Shown in pieces: positions 30,817 through 39,209 of a DNA stretch of 47,379 nt (positions are counted from its first letter, which is position 1; every line of letters starts with the position of its first letter). Under the pieces are notes generated by a model, which was not told the DNA's origin, ran no database searches, and saw nothing but the letters and a program-made list of their open reading frames with translations. A program made the translations under genes and the position numbers. Source of the DNA: Lentisphaeria bacterium (GTDB lineage Bacteria; Verrucomicrobiota; Lentisphaeria; Victivallales; UBA1829); assembly GCA_017629515.1 (NCBI GenBank), contig JAGBXB010000146.1, positions 1 through 47,379 on the forward strand. The letters run 5' to 3'.

Positions 30817-33086
30817 AAAAATATCTCTCCGGAATATCTCTTCTTTTATGTTTCTGCATTCTGTTCTGTGTTTTATACTGCAACAGCTCTTCTGCCACGG
30901 AAATGGAGTATGAGTATCTGACACCGCAAGTTGTTGCCGTGAAAAGCAGCAAACCTGTCACAATAAAAAAATCCTCCGTTGAGATCACAAAACAGGGTAT
31001 ATGGCAAAAAGAAAACGCACTGCGGCGTGAAAAGAACGGCAAAATCACCCGGAATGCCGATATCACATATTTCCTGTATCTGCAATTGGCAAGACCGTTG
31101 AAAGATCAGGAGTTTCTGGCATTGGAGAGTTCCTGCGGCAGACTGGAATTGCGTTATCAAGCAGCGATCCCGAGCAATATTTTTAAGCTCAATCAGCTTG
31201 GCAACGGCATAAATCAGAAAAAGAAATATGCTTATATCGGTTCGTGGCAGGGTAGTGCCGGAGCATTATCTTTAACTTGCTTTGCCGGAAAGAAATTTGA
31301 AATCAGAAGAAGCCGGGACAATAAATGTGTTTGGAAAAATGTTCTGAAACTCCGGCGGGACGACCCGACATATCAGGGCAGAATTCCTTTTACCGGCGAA
31401 GAAGTTCTGGAACTGGATTATTCATCATTCCATACGCCCGGGAAATATTATTTTTATGTCGATGGCATCGGAAGAAGCATGGATTTTGAAGTTGACAGCA
31501 AAACATTGAACGAAGCATTTTATATCCATGCGAAAGGCTTGTATCACAAACGCTGCGGCATTGCAAAGGTTCGACCGTATACAGCATGGGAAAGTCCAAA
31601 GTGTCACGCAAATATCACATTGGGGCGTTTCCCCGGAAATGCAGAACATTACAGAAAAGGAAATGGAGAAAAAGATTTTGGCTTTTTTGACATAAAAGGG
31701 AATCGAATTGAGGTCAGACACTTTGATCTGATAAAAAATAATCCGCCATATAAAACTGTTGCTCTCGCTGCTTCCGGCGGATGGCATGATGCTGCTGATT
31801 ATGACAGGCGTCCCTATCACTTGCGGATCGTCAGCGATCTGGCAACCGTTTATTTGATGAAGCCGGAAAACTTCATGGATGGGCAGTTGAATATTCCCGA
31901 AAGCGGGAACGCTGTTCCGGATATACTTGATGAAGCCGCATGGGGGGTAAAACACCTCCTCGCCGTGCAGCTGGATAACGGCGGAGTCGGCACCTGGTTT
32001 GAATCGACCGGTCATCCCGGAGCGGGCGAAGGACTGCCCCATCAGGAAAAACGCCCGTATTATGTTTCTGCTCCTTCCCGTAATGGCACTATGGAATATG
32101 CTGCCTCTGTGAGTACTCTTGCTCTTGCCATGAAAAAGGCGGGGTGTATCTCTGAAGCGGAAAAATACACTTTTTCCGCTGTAAAAGCATGGGATTTTGC
32201 GATAAATCCCCGAAACAGATTGGTGTCATGGATGCGATTGAATGGCAAGATGATTTCTTACCGGGAAAGACCGGAACTTTATGGCGGAAATGTATTAAGA
32301 AGCGGAACAAATTTATTTTTGCTTACCGGAGACAAAAAATATCTTGCTTTCATTCTGGAAAACGCCCGGAGCATCAAAGAAGCATTTCATAAAGATTTCT
32401 GGAAATGGTCACAGTTGAGTTTGATGATACTTGAATTATTCCCGGTGAAAGAGTTGTCTGAATTCCGCATGGAATACAGAAAAAAAATATTGCATGATGG
32501 GGATAAAATGCTTGCAGATCAGGAAAATGCCTATCCATACAGAACACTCTGGCACGCACACAACGCCGGATGGGTCCATGCCATGGCATGGGGGAATTAT
32601 CACCCCTTGCGGCGGGCGATGACACTTATCGCCGCCCATAAAATTTCAGGAGAACCAAAATACCTTGACGCAGCGTATCTTGCCAATGACTTTCATAACG
32701 GAGCCAATCCCCTTGGAAGAACAATGACTTCCGGTCTGGGAAAGATTTATCCCGTTGCGTTTCTGGATCTGGTAAGTTATGCGGATACGATCGGCGAATT
32801 TGTGCCGGGGATCACGCCTTACGGAAACACTTTCGGCATAGACCGTAATGCAATAAAGATGGTGTACTATGATAAGGCGGATACATTACCCATATTCCGG
32901 CGTTATATCAATCTGGAATTTTTGAGTGTACCGTCAAGTGAATATTCTGTTTGGGAAACCATTGCCCCGGCAGTGGTCAGTTGCGGATATCTTATTGAGA
33001 AACCGCTTTTGCCGTCCGCAGAATTGAAAAACAGAAAACCGGGTGGAGATTTCCGTAAACTCCCCGGATACAAGGCGTTGCCATGA
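30813..33086 (+). CDS. Secreted GH9-family glycoside hydrolase
   Basis: The 757-residue protein has an N-terminal signal/anchor helix (about 5-22) and an Ig-like domain of the kind found before GH9 catalytic domains (about 150-235). The catalytic (alpha/alpha)6 barrel carries GGWHDAADYD near 323, which holds the paired catalytic Asp residues, NGANPLG near 631 and a C-terminal SSEYSVWE near 710 where the acid Glu is expected. GH9 enzymes cut beta-1,4-glucans and related polymers. Encoded inside a biosynthetic operon, it more likely trims or edits the new polysaccharide (as BcsZ does in cellulose synthesis) than feeds the cell. Confidence 0.87.
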   Translation: MKKYLSGISLLLCFCILFCVLYCNSSSATEMEYEYLTPQVVAVKSSKPVTIKKSSVEITKQGIWQKENALRREKNGKITRNADITYFLYLQLARPLKDQEFLALESSCGRLELRYQAAIPSNIFKLNQLGNGINQKKKYAYIGSWQGSAGALSLTCFAGKKFEIRRSRDNKCVWKNVLKLRRDDPTYQGRIPFTGEEVLELDYSSFHTPGKYYFYVDGIGRSMDFEVDSKTLNEAFYIHAKGLYHKRCGIAKVRPYTAWESPKCHANITLGRFPGNAEHYRKGNGEKDFGFFDIKGNRIEVRHFDLIKNNPPYKTVALAASGGWHDAADYDRRPYHLRIVSDLATVYLMKPENFMDGQLNIPESGNAVPDILDEAAWGVKHLLAVQLDNGGVGTWFESTGHPGAGEGLPHQEKRPYYVSAPSRNGTMEYAASVSTLALAMKKAGCISEAEKYTFSAVKAWDFAINPRNRLVSWMRLNGKMISYRERPELYGGNVLRSGTNLFLLTGDKKYLAFILENARSIKEAFHKDFWKWSQLSLMILELFPVKELSEFRMEYRKKILHDGDKMLADQENAYPYRTLWHAHNAGWVHAMAWGNYHPLRRAMTLIAAHKISGEPKYLDAAYLANDFHNGANPLGRTMTSGLGKIYPVAFLDLVSYADTIGEFVPGITPYGNTFGIDRNAIKMVYYDKADTLPIFRRYINLEFLSVPSSEYSVWETIAPAVVSCGYLIEKPLLPSAELKNRKPGGDFRKLPGYKALP

Positions 33087-33093
33087 GGTGAAG

Positions 33094-34242
33094 ATGAGAG
33101 AAAAAACTATTGAAATATTTTTATTTATAGATGCTTTGGGCTGGAAGATCGTCAATGATCACGATTTTCTGCCGGAACTTTTGCCGTCCCGCAAAAAAAT
33201 CAATATGCAGTTCGGCTATTCCAGCAGTGCGATCCCTACCATCCTTTCCGGCAGATTTCCGGCAGAACATGGTCATTTGGGCTTGTTCCGTTTTGCTCCT
33301 GAAAGTTCTCCTTTCAAGGGGCTTTCCTGCTGGAATTGGCTGTTCAAGCCGGAAGGATTCTGGAACCGGGGAAGAGTCCGCCATCACTTATCAAAAATGA
33401 TAAAGAAGATCTATGGTTTTACCGGATATTTCCAGCTTTACCGGATGCCGGTATGGAAGTTGAAATTTGTAGATTACTGCGAGAAACGGGATCTTTTTGT
33501 GGCTGGCGGGATGGAAAACATTCCCAACTTATATGATGTTTTAAGTAAAAAAGGTGTGAATTTCCATATATCTGACTGGCACTTACCGGATAAGGAAAAC
33601 TATGCCGCCGCAGAAAAAGCCATTGAAAAGGGGAAAAATTTTCTCTTTGTCTATACAGCAAATTTCGATGGCGTATTACACGATAAAGCAGGCGACTTTG
33701 CCGCAGTACAGAATAAACTTGCCGAGATAAAAGATCATGTCACACATCTTTTCGCCAAAGCCGGTGAATATGCCAAAAATGTGCATTTTACAATAATTTC
33801 CGACCACGGCATGACTCCCCTTACCGGGACTGTGGATATTATGAGTAAAATAGAAAAAAGCGGTTTGGTATTCGGCAGAGATTACGGAGCCTGTTACGAT
33901 TCTACAATGGCAAGATTTCATTATTTGAACGGGCATGCCCAAAGCGTGATCACGCAGATAATGAAAGAATTTCCCGGACACTTTTTGAGTGAGGATGAAG
34001 AGAAAAGATATGGGATATACCGTTCCGACCGGGCTTTCGGTGAAGGTATATTCCTGCTTGAACCAGGTATTCAGATCGTGCCTTCTGATATGGGGAGCAA
34101 ACCCCTGAACGGTATGCACGGATTTGCGCCGGAAGATGAACACTCCTTTGCGGCAATACTTTCAAATACAGATTTACCGGCGTGGGTAAATCATGTTGCA
34201 GATTACTTTAATTTAATGATCGAAAGAGCAGGTCAATTATGA
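33094..34242 (+). CDS. Alkaline-phosphatase-superfamily phosphodiesterase-like protein
   Basis: The 382-residue protein has metal-site segments of the type I phosphodiesterase/nucleotide pyrophosphatase group: FIDALGW (Asp13), SSSAIPTILSGRFPAEHG (candidate nucleophile Ser/Thr), FDGVLHDKA, ISDHGMTPL and GMHGFAPED. There is no signal peptide, so it appears cytoplasmic. I chose ATG 33094, preceded by GAGGTGAAG. A GTG in the same frame at 33043 would overlap the GH9 gene. It might move or remove a phosphate-containing group such as a phosphoglycerol on a glycan precursor; the substrate is unknown. Confidence 0.8.
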   Translation: MREKTIEIFLFIDALGWKIVNDHDFLPELLPSRKKINMQFGYSSSAIPTILSGRFPAEHGHLGLFRFAPESSPFKGLSCWNWLFKPEGFWNRGRVRHHLSKMIKKIYGFTGYFQLYRMPVWKLKFVDYCEKRDLFVAGGMENIPNLYDVLSKKGVNFHISDWHLPDKENYAAAEKAIEKGKNFLFVYTANFDGVLHDKAGDFAAVQNKLAEIKDHVTHLFAKAGEYAKNVHFTIISDHGMTPLTGTVDIMSKIEKSGLVFGRDYGACYDSTMARFHYLNGHAQSVITQIMKEFPGHFLSEDEEKRYGIYRSDRAFGEGIFLLEPGIQIVPSDMGSKPLNGMHGFAPEDEHSFAAILSNTDLPAWVNHVADYFNLMIERAGQL

Positions 34243-35780
34243 AGATACCATTTTTTAAAAACACTGTTACCAATTATTTTTCCATGTTCGTCCGTCTGGT
34301 GCAGGGGATTCTTGTTACCCGTTGGCTTATCAGTCATCTGGGCGAAGCACAATACGGATTGTGGGTCATGTTGTGGAGTTTTTTCAGCTACGCACTTTTG
34401 CTTGATCTGGGATTTGGTGTGGCAGCACAGAAAGTTACCGCAACGCAGTTGTATAAAAAAGATATTGAAAAATACAATCATACGGTTTCCAGTATATTTT
34501 TGAGCCATGTCAGTCTGGCATTGCTGATCCTGCCGTTGACTTTTGTCGGGATGTATTATATCCGGGAACTTTTCCATCTTCCGGCAGATGCCACGCCCGA
34601 ATACATTTATTTTTGCCGTGAAGCATTACTTTTGAGCGGGCTTGCTGCAACGATCGTATTTCCCCTGGGAGTGTTCCCGGAAATTTTGGTGGGATTACAG
34701 AAACTTTATGTACGCAATTACATTATCATCATTTCCAAATTATTTGAACTTGCCGGGGTCATCTGTATTTTTGCATTGGGCTGGGGTTTATTCAAACTCT
34801 TGTTTTTCGTTATGCTGGTCATGGGCGCAACGCAGTTGGCAATGCTTGTTTCGGTCTGGAAAAGTATTCCCGGGTTCCGCATACGGTTGGCATTTGATAA
34901 AGAGGTGTTCAAAAGTATATTCCATTTTTCCAGTGCTGTTTACATTATTTCCATCGGTCGCATGGCCTGGGAACGGGGAATGTTCCTTTTGATCAGTATT
35001 TTCTGCGGTCTTGCTCCGGTTGGTGTTTTTCAGTTGGGCAGCCGCATACCATTTCTCATTCAGCAGATCGCCTTACCTTATGTGGAAAATATTTCTCCCA
35101 TATCGGCATTGCTCCACAGCCGTAAACGCTCCATGCATCTGGCGCAAATATTGCTGCGTTCCATACGCTGGGTAAACTTTTTTGCAGCCGGGGCAACGGT
35201 TATGGTAATGATCTATGCCCCGCGTATTATTCTGCTGCTTTTTAACATTGACAACAGCGAAGCGGCGTTTATCTGCCGCCTTATGGTGCTTTTTGTCTAC
35301 TTCCTGCTGGTCTGCCGGATCATTCCGGAAAAATTTCTCACCATGGCGGAAGAACACAAATTTCTTGCAAAGGTGCAAAGTTTTGAAAGCATCTTCTTTA
35401 TTGTGATTTCCATTATCGGACTTTTGCTGAAACCCCATGAACTTATTGTTGTGTGGGCAATGATATTGACAAAACTGATCGGAACCATTATTTTCGTTCT
35501 GCCGCACCTTATCAAACGAACCAATATCAAAATACGTAATTTTATTTTGTATTCACTCTTTGAACCTGCTCTGCTGGCATTATCCACCGGCATGATCTGT
35601 TACTGGCAATACTATTTTCTCCGGGGCCAGATCCATGAATTTTTCCTCTTGGCGTTAGCAGGCATTTCCGGTGTTTTGATTTATTTTCCGGCACTTTACT
35701 ATATGATGTTTGACCACGCGGAAAAACTCCGTTCAAAAAGACTCATCAATAAAGTTACCGGCAAGTTGCGGAGGGCATGA
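34239..35780 (+). CDS. Wzx-like lipid-linked oligosaccharide flippase
   Basis: The 513-residue protein is predicted to have 12-14 transmembrane helices and matches the MATE/Wzx polysaccharide transporter superfamily. Typical features are NYFSMFVRLVQGILVTRWL at the N-terminus and GEAQYGLWVMLWSF. It would move undecaprenyl-linked repeat units across the inner membrane to the Wzy-type polymerase. It overlaps the previous gene by 4 nt. Confidence 0.88.
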   Translation: MKIPFFKNTVTNYFSMFVRLVQGILVTRWLISHLGEAQYGLWVMLWSFFSYALLLDLGFGVAAQKVTATQLYKKDIEKYNHTVSSIFLSHVSLALLILPLTFVGMYYIRELFHLPADATPEYIYFCREALLLSGLAATIVFPLGVFPEILVGLQKLYVRNYIIIISKLFELAGVICIFALGWGLFKLLFFVMLVMGATQLAMLVSVWKSIPGFRIRLAFDKEVFKSIFHFSSAVYIISIGRMAWERGMFLLISIFCGLAPVGVFQLGSRIPFLIQQIALPYVENISPISALLHSRKRSMHLAQILLRSIRWVNFFAAGATVMVMIYAPRIILLLFNIDNSEAAFICRLMVLFVYFLLVCRIIPEKFLTMAEEHKFLAKVQSFESIFFIVISIIGLLLKPHELIVVWAMILTKLIGTIIFVLPHLIKRTNIKIRNFILYSLFEPALLALSTGMICYWQYYFLRGQIHEFFLLALAGISGVLIYFPALYYMMFDHAEKLRSKRLINKVTGKLRRA

Positions 35781-35783
35781 TTT

Positions 35784-36128
35784 ATGGAAATGCGATTTGA
35801 ATATATCAATGGTGTTCTGGTTGCGCATGTGCAAATGTATCTTGATCATGTCGGAGCGGAAAACTTCAAATATGTTTTAAGTGAACGTATGAAAGAAGGC
35901 GAAAAAATCGTTCTGGATTTGGAAAAACTCATCAATATTGATAATTATGGTTTGGATGCTCTGCTGGCAATGGCACAAAAGGCAGTTGAAAATAATTCTG
36001 TGATCAAATTGACGAGAGTGAGTGCCGATATGCAAATCGTGCTGGATATTACCAAAGTGTACCGTGTATTTGATATCTACTCCACCATTGAAGAGGCTGT
36101 GGCAAGCTGTCAGGAGAATGAAGCATGA
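35784..36128 (+). CDS. STAS-domain protein lacking the usual phospho-serine
   Basis: The 114-residue protein is a single STAS domain as in anti-sigma-factor antagonists (SpoIIAA type). The motif normally reading D-S-S-G-L is IDNYGLDALL here (around residues 52-61), so the conserved phosphorylated Ser is replaced by Asn or Tyr. It may be a constitutive binding partner or a structural regulator. No anti-sigma factor or phosphatase gene is nearby. Start is 3 bp after the flippase stop and it overlaps the next gene by 4 nt. Confidence 0.82.
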   Translation: MEMRFEYINGVLVAHVQMYLDHVGAENFKYVLSERMKEGEKIVLDLEKLINIDNYGLDALLAMAQKAVENNSVIKLTRVSADMQIVLDITKVYRVFDIYSTIEEAVASCQENEA

Positions 36129-36940
36129 TCTCTGTTTTGATGCGCTCTCATAATGATATAAAATATATCCGGCAGACTGTTGAAATGCTGCTTGCGCAAG
36201 AGTTGGATGAGGGAATGGAAATCATTTCCTGTGATGACCGTTCCACTGACGGCACAGCGGAGTATCTGGCAACTGTACCTGCCCTCCGCCGTATCGCTCC
36301 GCCGGAAGGCAGGTATGTGCCGGGAAAAACTTTGAATTATATGATCCGGCAGGCAAAAGGCGAAATTATTGTTTTTAATAACAGCGATGCCATCCCACAG
36401 AGCAGGGAATATTTGAAATTTCTCACACTGCCGCTCAAAGAGGCAAAAGTGGATTGCGTATATGGCAATCAGATCGCCCGGCAGGATGCCTTTCGGGTAG
36501 TCAGAAAAGATTATGAACGCGCCTTCGGCGATGGAATGATCTCCTCTTCCTGGGGGAATTTCTTTTCTCTGGTATCATCCTCGTTCCGGAAAAGTGATTT
36601 GCTTGCAAAACCGTTTAATGAACAGATCCAGTATTCGGAGGATGCAGATTGGGTAAGACGGTATTCTGCAAAGATCGCTTATGCTGCTGACGCAGTTGTT
36701 GAACACTCCCATAACTATACTTTGCAGGAGATAAAAAAACGCTTTTTCAACGAGGGTGTAGCTGATACGCAAATGGGGAAAAAGCCAATGAATATACTGC
36801 ATTGCATCCGTTCCGTCATTGCCGAAACTCTGCGGGATTGGATTTATCTGGCAAAACATGGTGCGTTCAATGAATTTTTCTATGCGCCTCTTTACCGCTG
36901 TGTGCAGAAAGTCAGTTATTACCGGGGGACTCAACAATGA
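36125..36940 (+). CDS. Family 2 glycosyltransferase
   Basis: The 271-residue protein has a GT-A fold: SVLMRSHNDIKYIRQTVEMLL at the start, the nucleotide-binding CDDRSTDGT near residue 40, and FNNSDAIP near 90 where a metal-binding DxD is expected. A predicted acceptor region contains SEDADWVRR near 175. It adds one sugar to the lipid-linked repeat unit in the cytoplasm. Confidence 0.9.
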   Translation: MISVLMRSHNDIKYIRQTVEMLLAQELDEGMEIISCDDRSTDGTAEYLATVPALRRIAPPEGRYVPGKTLNYMIRQAKGEIIVFNNSDAIPQSREYLKFLTLPLKEAKVDCVYGNQIARQDAFRVVRKDYERAFGDGMISSSWGNFFSLVSSSFRKSDLLAKPFNEQIQYSEDADWVRRYSAKIAYAADAVVEHSHNYTLQEIKKRFFNEGVADTQMGKKPMNILHCIRSVIAETLRDWIYLAKHGAFNEFFYAPLYRCVQKVSYYRGTQQ

Positions 36941-38133
36941 AAATAGCACATATCATCCGCCGTTTTACCTTCCGGGAATGGGGAGGAACTGAAAGTGTTG
37001 TCTGGAATATAGCTTTACAGCAGAAAGAACAGGGCTTGCTTCCGGAAATCATCTGTACTGCCGCATTGGATAAAGTTGGTTGTGAAGTCATTGACGGGAT
37101 CACCATCAAACGTTTTCCTTACTTTTACCCCTATTTTCCCATGCCGGGAAAGGACAGACTTGCCCTGGATAAAAAAGGCGGCAATCCCTTTACTCCGGAA
37201 CTGTTGAAATATTTGAGAGAAGGGGCTTTTGATATATTCCACATTCATGCCGGAGGAAGAATAGCCAATTACTCAATTAAACTGGGTAAAGCATTGCGTG
37301 TTCCCTGCATAATGAGTCTCCATGGCGGAGCTTGTGCCATTCCAGAGAACGAAATGAAATTGATGCTGAAACCATTGAAACACAAATTTTCTTATGGTGG
37401 GATTATCGACAGGGTGCTGAAAATGCGGAAAGCACCGGAAAGTCAGGCAGATCTGCTTCTGGCATTAAGCAATGAGGAAGTTGGCAAACTGAAAACATGT
37501 TACCCCGGGAAAAGAGTTGAATTGTTCCCTAATGGAATATTGCACAGGGAACTTCCGGACGCGGGAAGTTTCCGGAAGAAATATGGTATTCCGGAAGATA
37601 AAAAAGTTATCCTCTGCATCTCCCGGATCGACTATCAGAAAAACCAGAAAATACTTTTGGAACTGCTGAAAAATATCAGCGGCACCCACCTTTTACTCAT
37701 TGGTCCGGTAACTGCCCGATGGTATTATGATGAAATCCTTGAAACAGCTGAAAAGTTGAAGGTAAAAGAACATTTGACCATTATTCCCGGCTTGAAACCC
37801 GACAGTACAGACCTTTTACAGGCATTGAAAACGGCGTATTGTTTTATTCTGCCCAGCCGTCATGAGCCTTTCGGGATCGCTGCATTGGAAGCGTTGGATG
37901 CACAGGTACCTTTGATCGCATCTGCCGTCGGCGGTTTGAAAGATTTTCTTATTGACGGGAAAAATGCTCTTTTGTTTAAAGATAACGATTGCGGAAGTCT
38001 CCTTGAAGCATATAATAAAATTGAAATGGTTCGTGAGGATCTTCTGGCAGGAAGCAAGGTTACTCTTCAAGAATACAACTGGCAGAGTATTGCTCTCAAA
38101 TTGACAAATATTTACCGGGAGTTGCAAAAATGA
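36937..38133 (+). CDS. Family 4 glycosyltransferase
   Basis: The 398-residue GT-B enzyme begins MKIAHIIRRFTFREWGGTESVV, with the Gly-Gly-Thr/Glu loop typical of GT4. A hinge LCISRIDYQKNQ near residue 230 and the C-terminal PSRHEPFGIAALEAL donor-site motif near 307 are present. It probably transfers a hexose from a nucleotide sugar to the growing unit. Both junctions are 4-nt overlaps. Confidence 0.92.
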   Translation: MKIAHIIRRFTFREWGGTESVVWNIALQQKEQGLLPEIICTAALDKVGCEVIDGITIKRFPYFYPYFPMPGKDRLALDKKGGNPFTPELLKYLREGAFDIFHIHAGGRIANYSIKLGKALRVPCIMSLHGGACAIPENEMKLMLKPLKHKFSYGGIIDRVLKMRKAPESQADLLLALSNEEVGKLKTCYPGKRVELFPNGILHRELPDAGSFRKKYGIPEDKKVILCISRIDYQKNQKILLELLKNISGTHLLLIGPVTARWYYDEILETAEKLKVKEHLTIIPGLKPDSTDLLQALKTAYCFILPSRHEPFGIAALEALDAQVPLIASAVGGLKDFLIDGKNALLFKDNDCGSLLEAYNKIEMVREDLLAGSKVTLQEYNWQSIALKLTNIYRELQK

Positions 38134-39209
38134 AAAATATCCTTTACATCGGTAAATATAACGGCATTATCGGCGGGATTGAACGCTATATGCAGAAAAG
38201 TGCTGAACTTTTACGGAAGAATGACTGTAAAGTACATTATCTTTATATTGAAAACGGTGGAAAAGATCAGGAAGATTTTGCTGCAGCATTTGACAGTATA
38301 AAGAATTTTGCTCCCGGAGACAAAGAACTGCAAAATGCGGATATGGTGATACTTCATAACATTATTGATGTAAAGTATCTCAAGTCTCTGCCGGAAAATA
38401 AAACATTCTTTTTTGCCCACGACCACAATATTTACTGCCAAAGGCATCATTATTATACGCCCGTAGGCAGAAGAAACTGTCACTTTTCATACAATAAATG
38501 GATATGCAAACTCTGTTCGCTTGGAAGAAACCCTGCTCCGCCGCTGGTGGAGTACCGTAAATTTCCGGCATTGGTATTATCGGAGTTCATGGCAGAAAAT
38601 TTGCGTAAAAACGGGTTTGAAAAAGTATTCAAACTACCGGCGTTTATTAAGCCAGCGGAACGCAAACATACTTTTGACGGAACATTGCATATCCTTTTTC
38701 TCGGTCAGCTGATACGGGGCAAAGGAGCAGATCTCATGTTGAGATCTCTTGCAAAACTGAATATTCCTTTTCTCTGTACCATTGCCGGAGACGGAAAAGA
38801 CAGAATTGTATTGGAAAAAATGGTTGACAAATTGAAATTGCGTGATAAAGTACATTTTACGGGATTTGTCAGTGAGCCTGAAAAATTGTGGTCAGATTGT
38901 GATGTATTTTTCTTTCCGATACGTTGGCAGGAGCCTTTCGGTTTAGTCGGATTGGAGGCATTGGCGCATGGAGTGCCGGTAGTTGCCTTTGATCTTGGCG
39001 GTGTCAGAGAGTATCTTGATTTGGGAGAATGCGGAGTATTGATTCCTGAAAGAAATATTTCTGCGGCTGCAAAGAAGCTGGAAGAGTTTTATACATTTCC
39101 CACTTTGCTTCAAAAAGCCGGAGAAAATGGCTTGCGGATCGTAAAAGAAAATTTTTCAGAGGATAATTTTGTGGATAATTTCAAGAAAATTGCGGAGGGA
39201 ATAAAATGA
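38130..39209 (+). CDS. Family 4 glycosyltransferase
   Basis: The 359-residue GT-B enzyme starts with an IGGIERYMQKSAELL loop. Its C-terminal domain has FLGQLIRGKGADLM near residue 190 and FPIRWQEPFGLVGLEAL near 262, the EX7E-type donor motif of GT4. A Cys-rich patch (CHFSYNKWICKLC, near 112-124) is unusual for the family and might bind metal. It follows another GT4 gene with a 4-nt overlap. Confidence 0.92.
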   Translation: MKNILYIGKYNGIIGGIERYMQKSAELLRKNDCKVHYLYIENGGKDQEDFAAAFDSIKNFAPGDKELQNADMVILHNIIDVKYLKSLPENKTFFFAHDHNIYCQRHHYYTPVGRRNCHFSYNKWICKLCSLGRNPAPPLVEYRKFPALVLSEFMAENLRKNGFEKVFKLPAFIKPAERKHTFDGTLHILFLGQLIRGKGADLMLRSLAKLNIPFLCTIAGDGKDRIVLEKMVDKLKLRDKVHFTGFVSEPEKLWSDCDVFFFPIRWQEPFGLVGLEALAHGVPVVAFDLGGVREYLDLGECGVLIPERNISAAAKKLEEFYTFPTLLQKAGENGLRIVKENFSEDNFVDNFKKIAEGIK

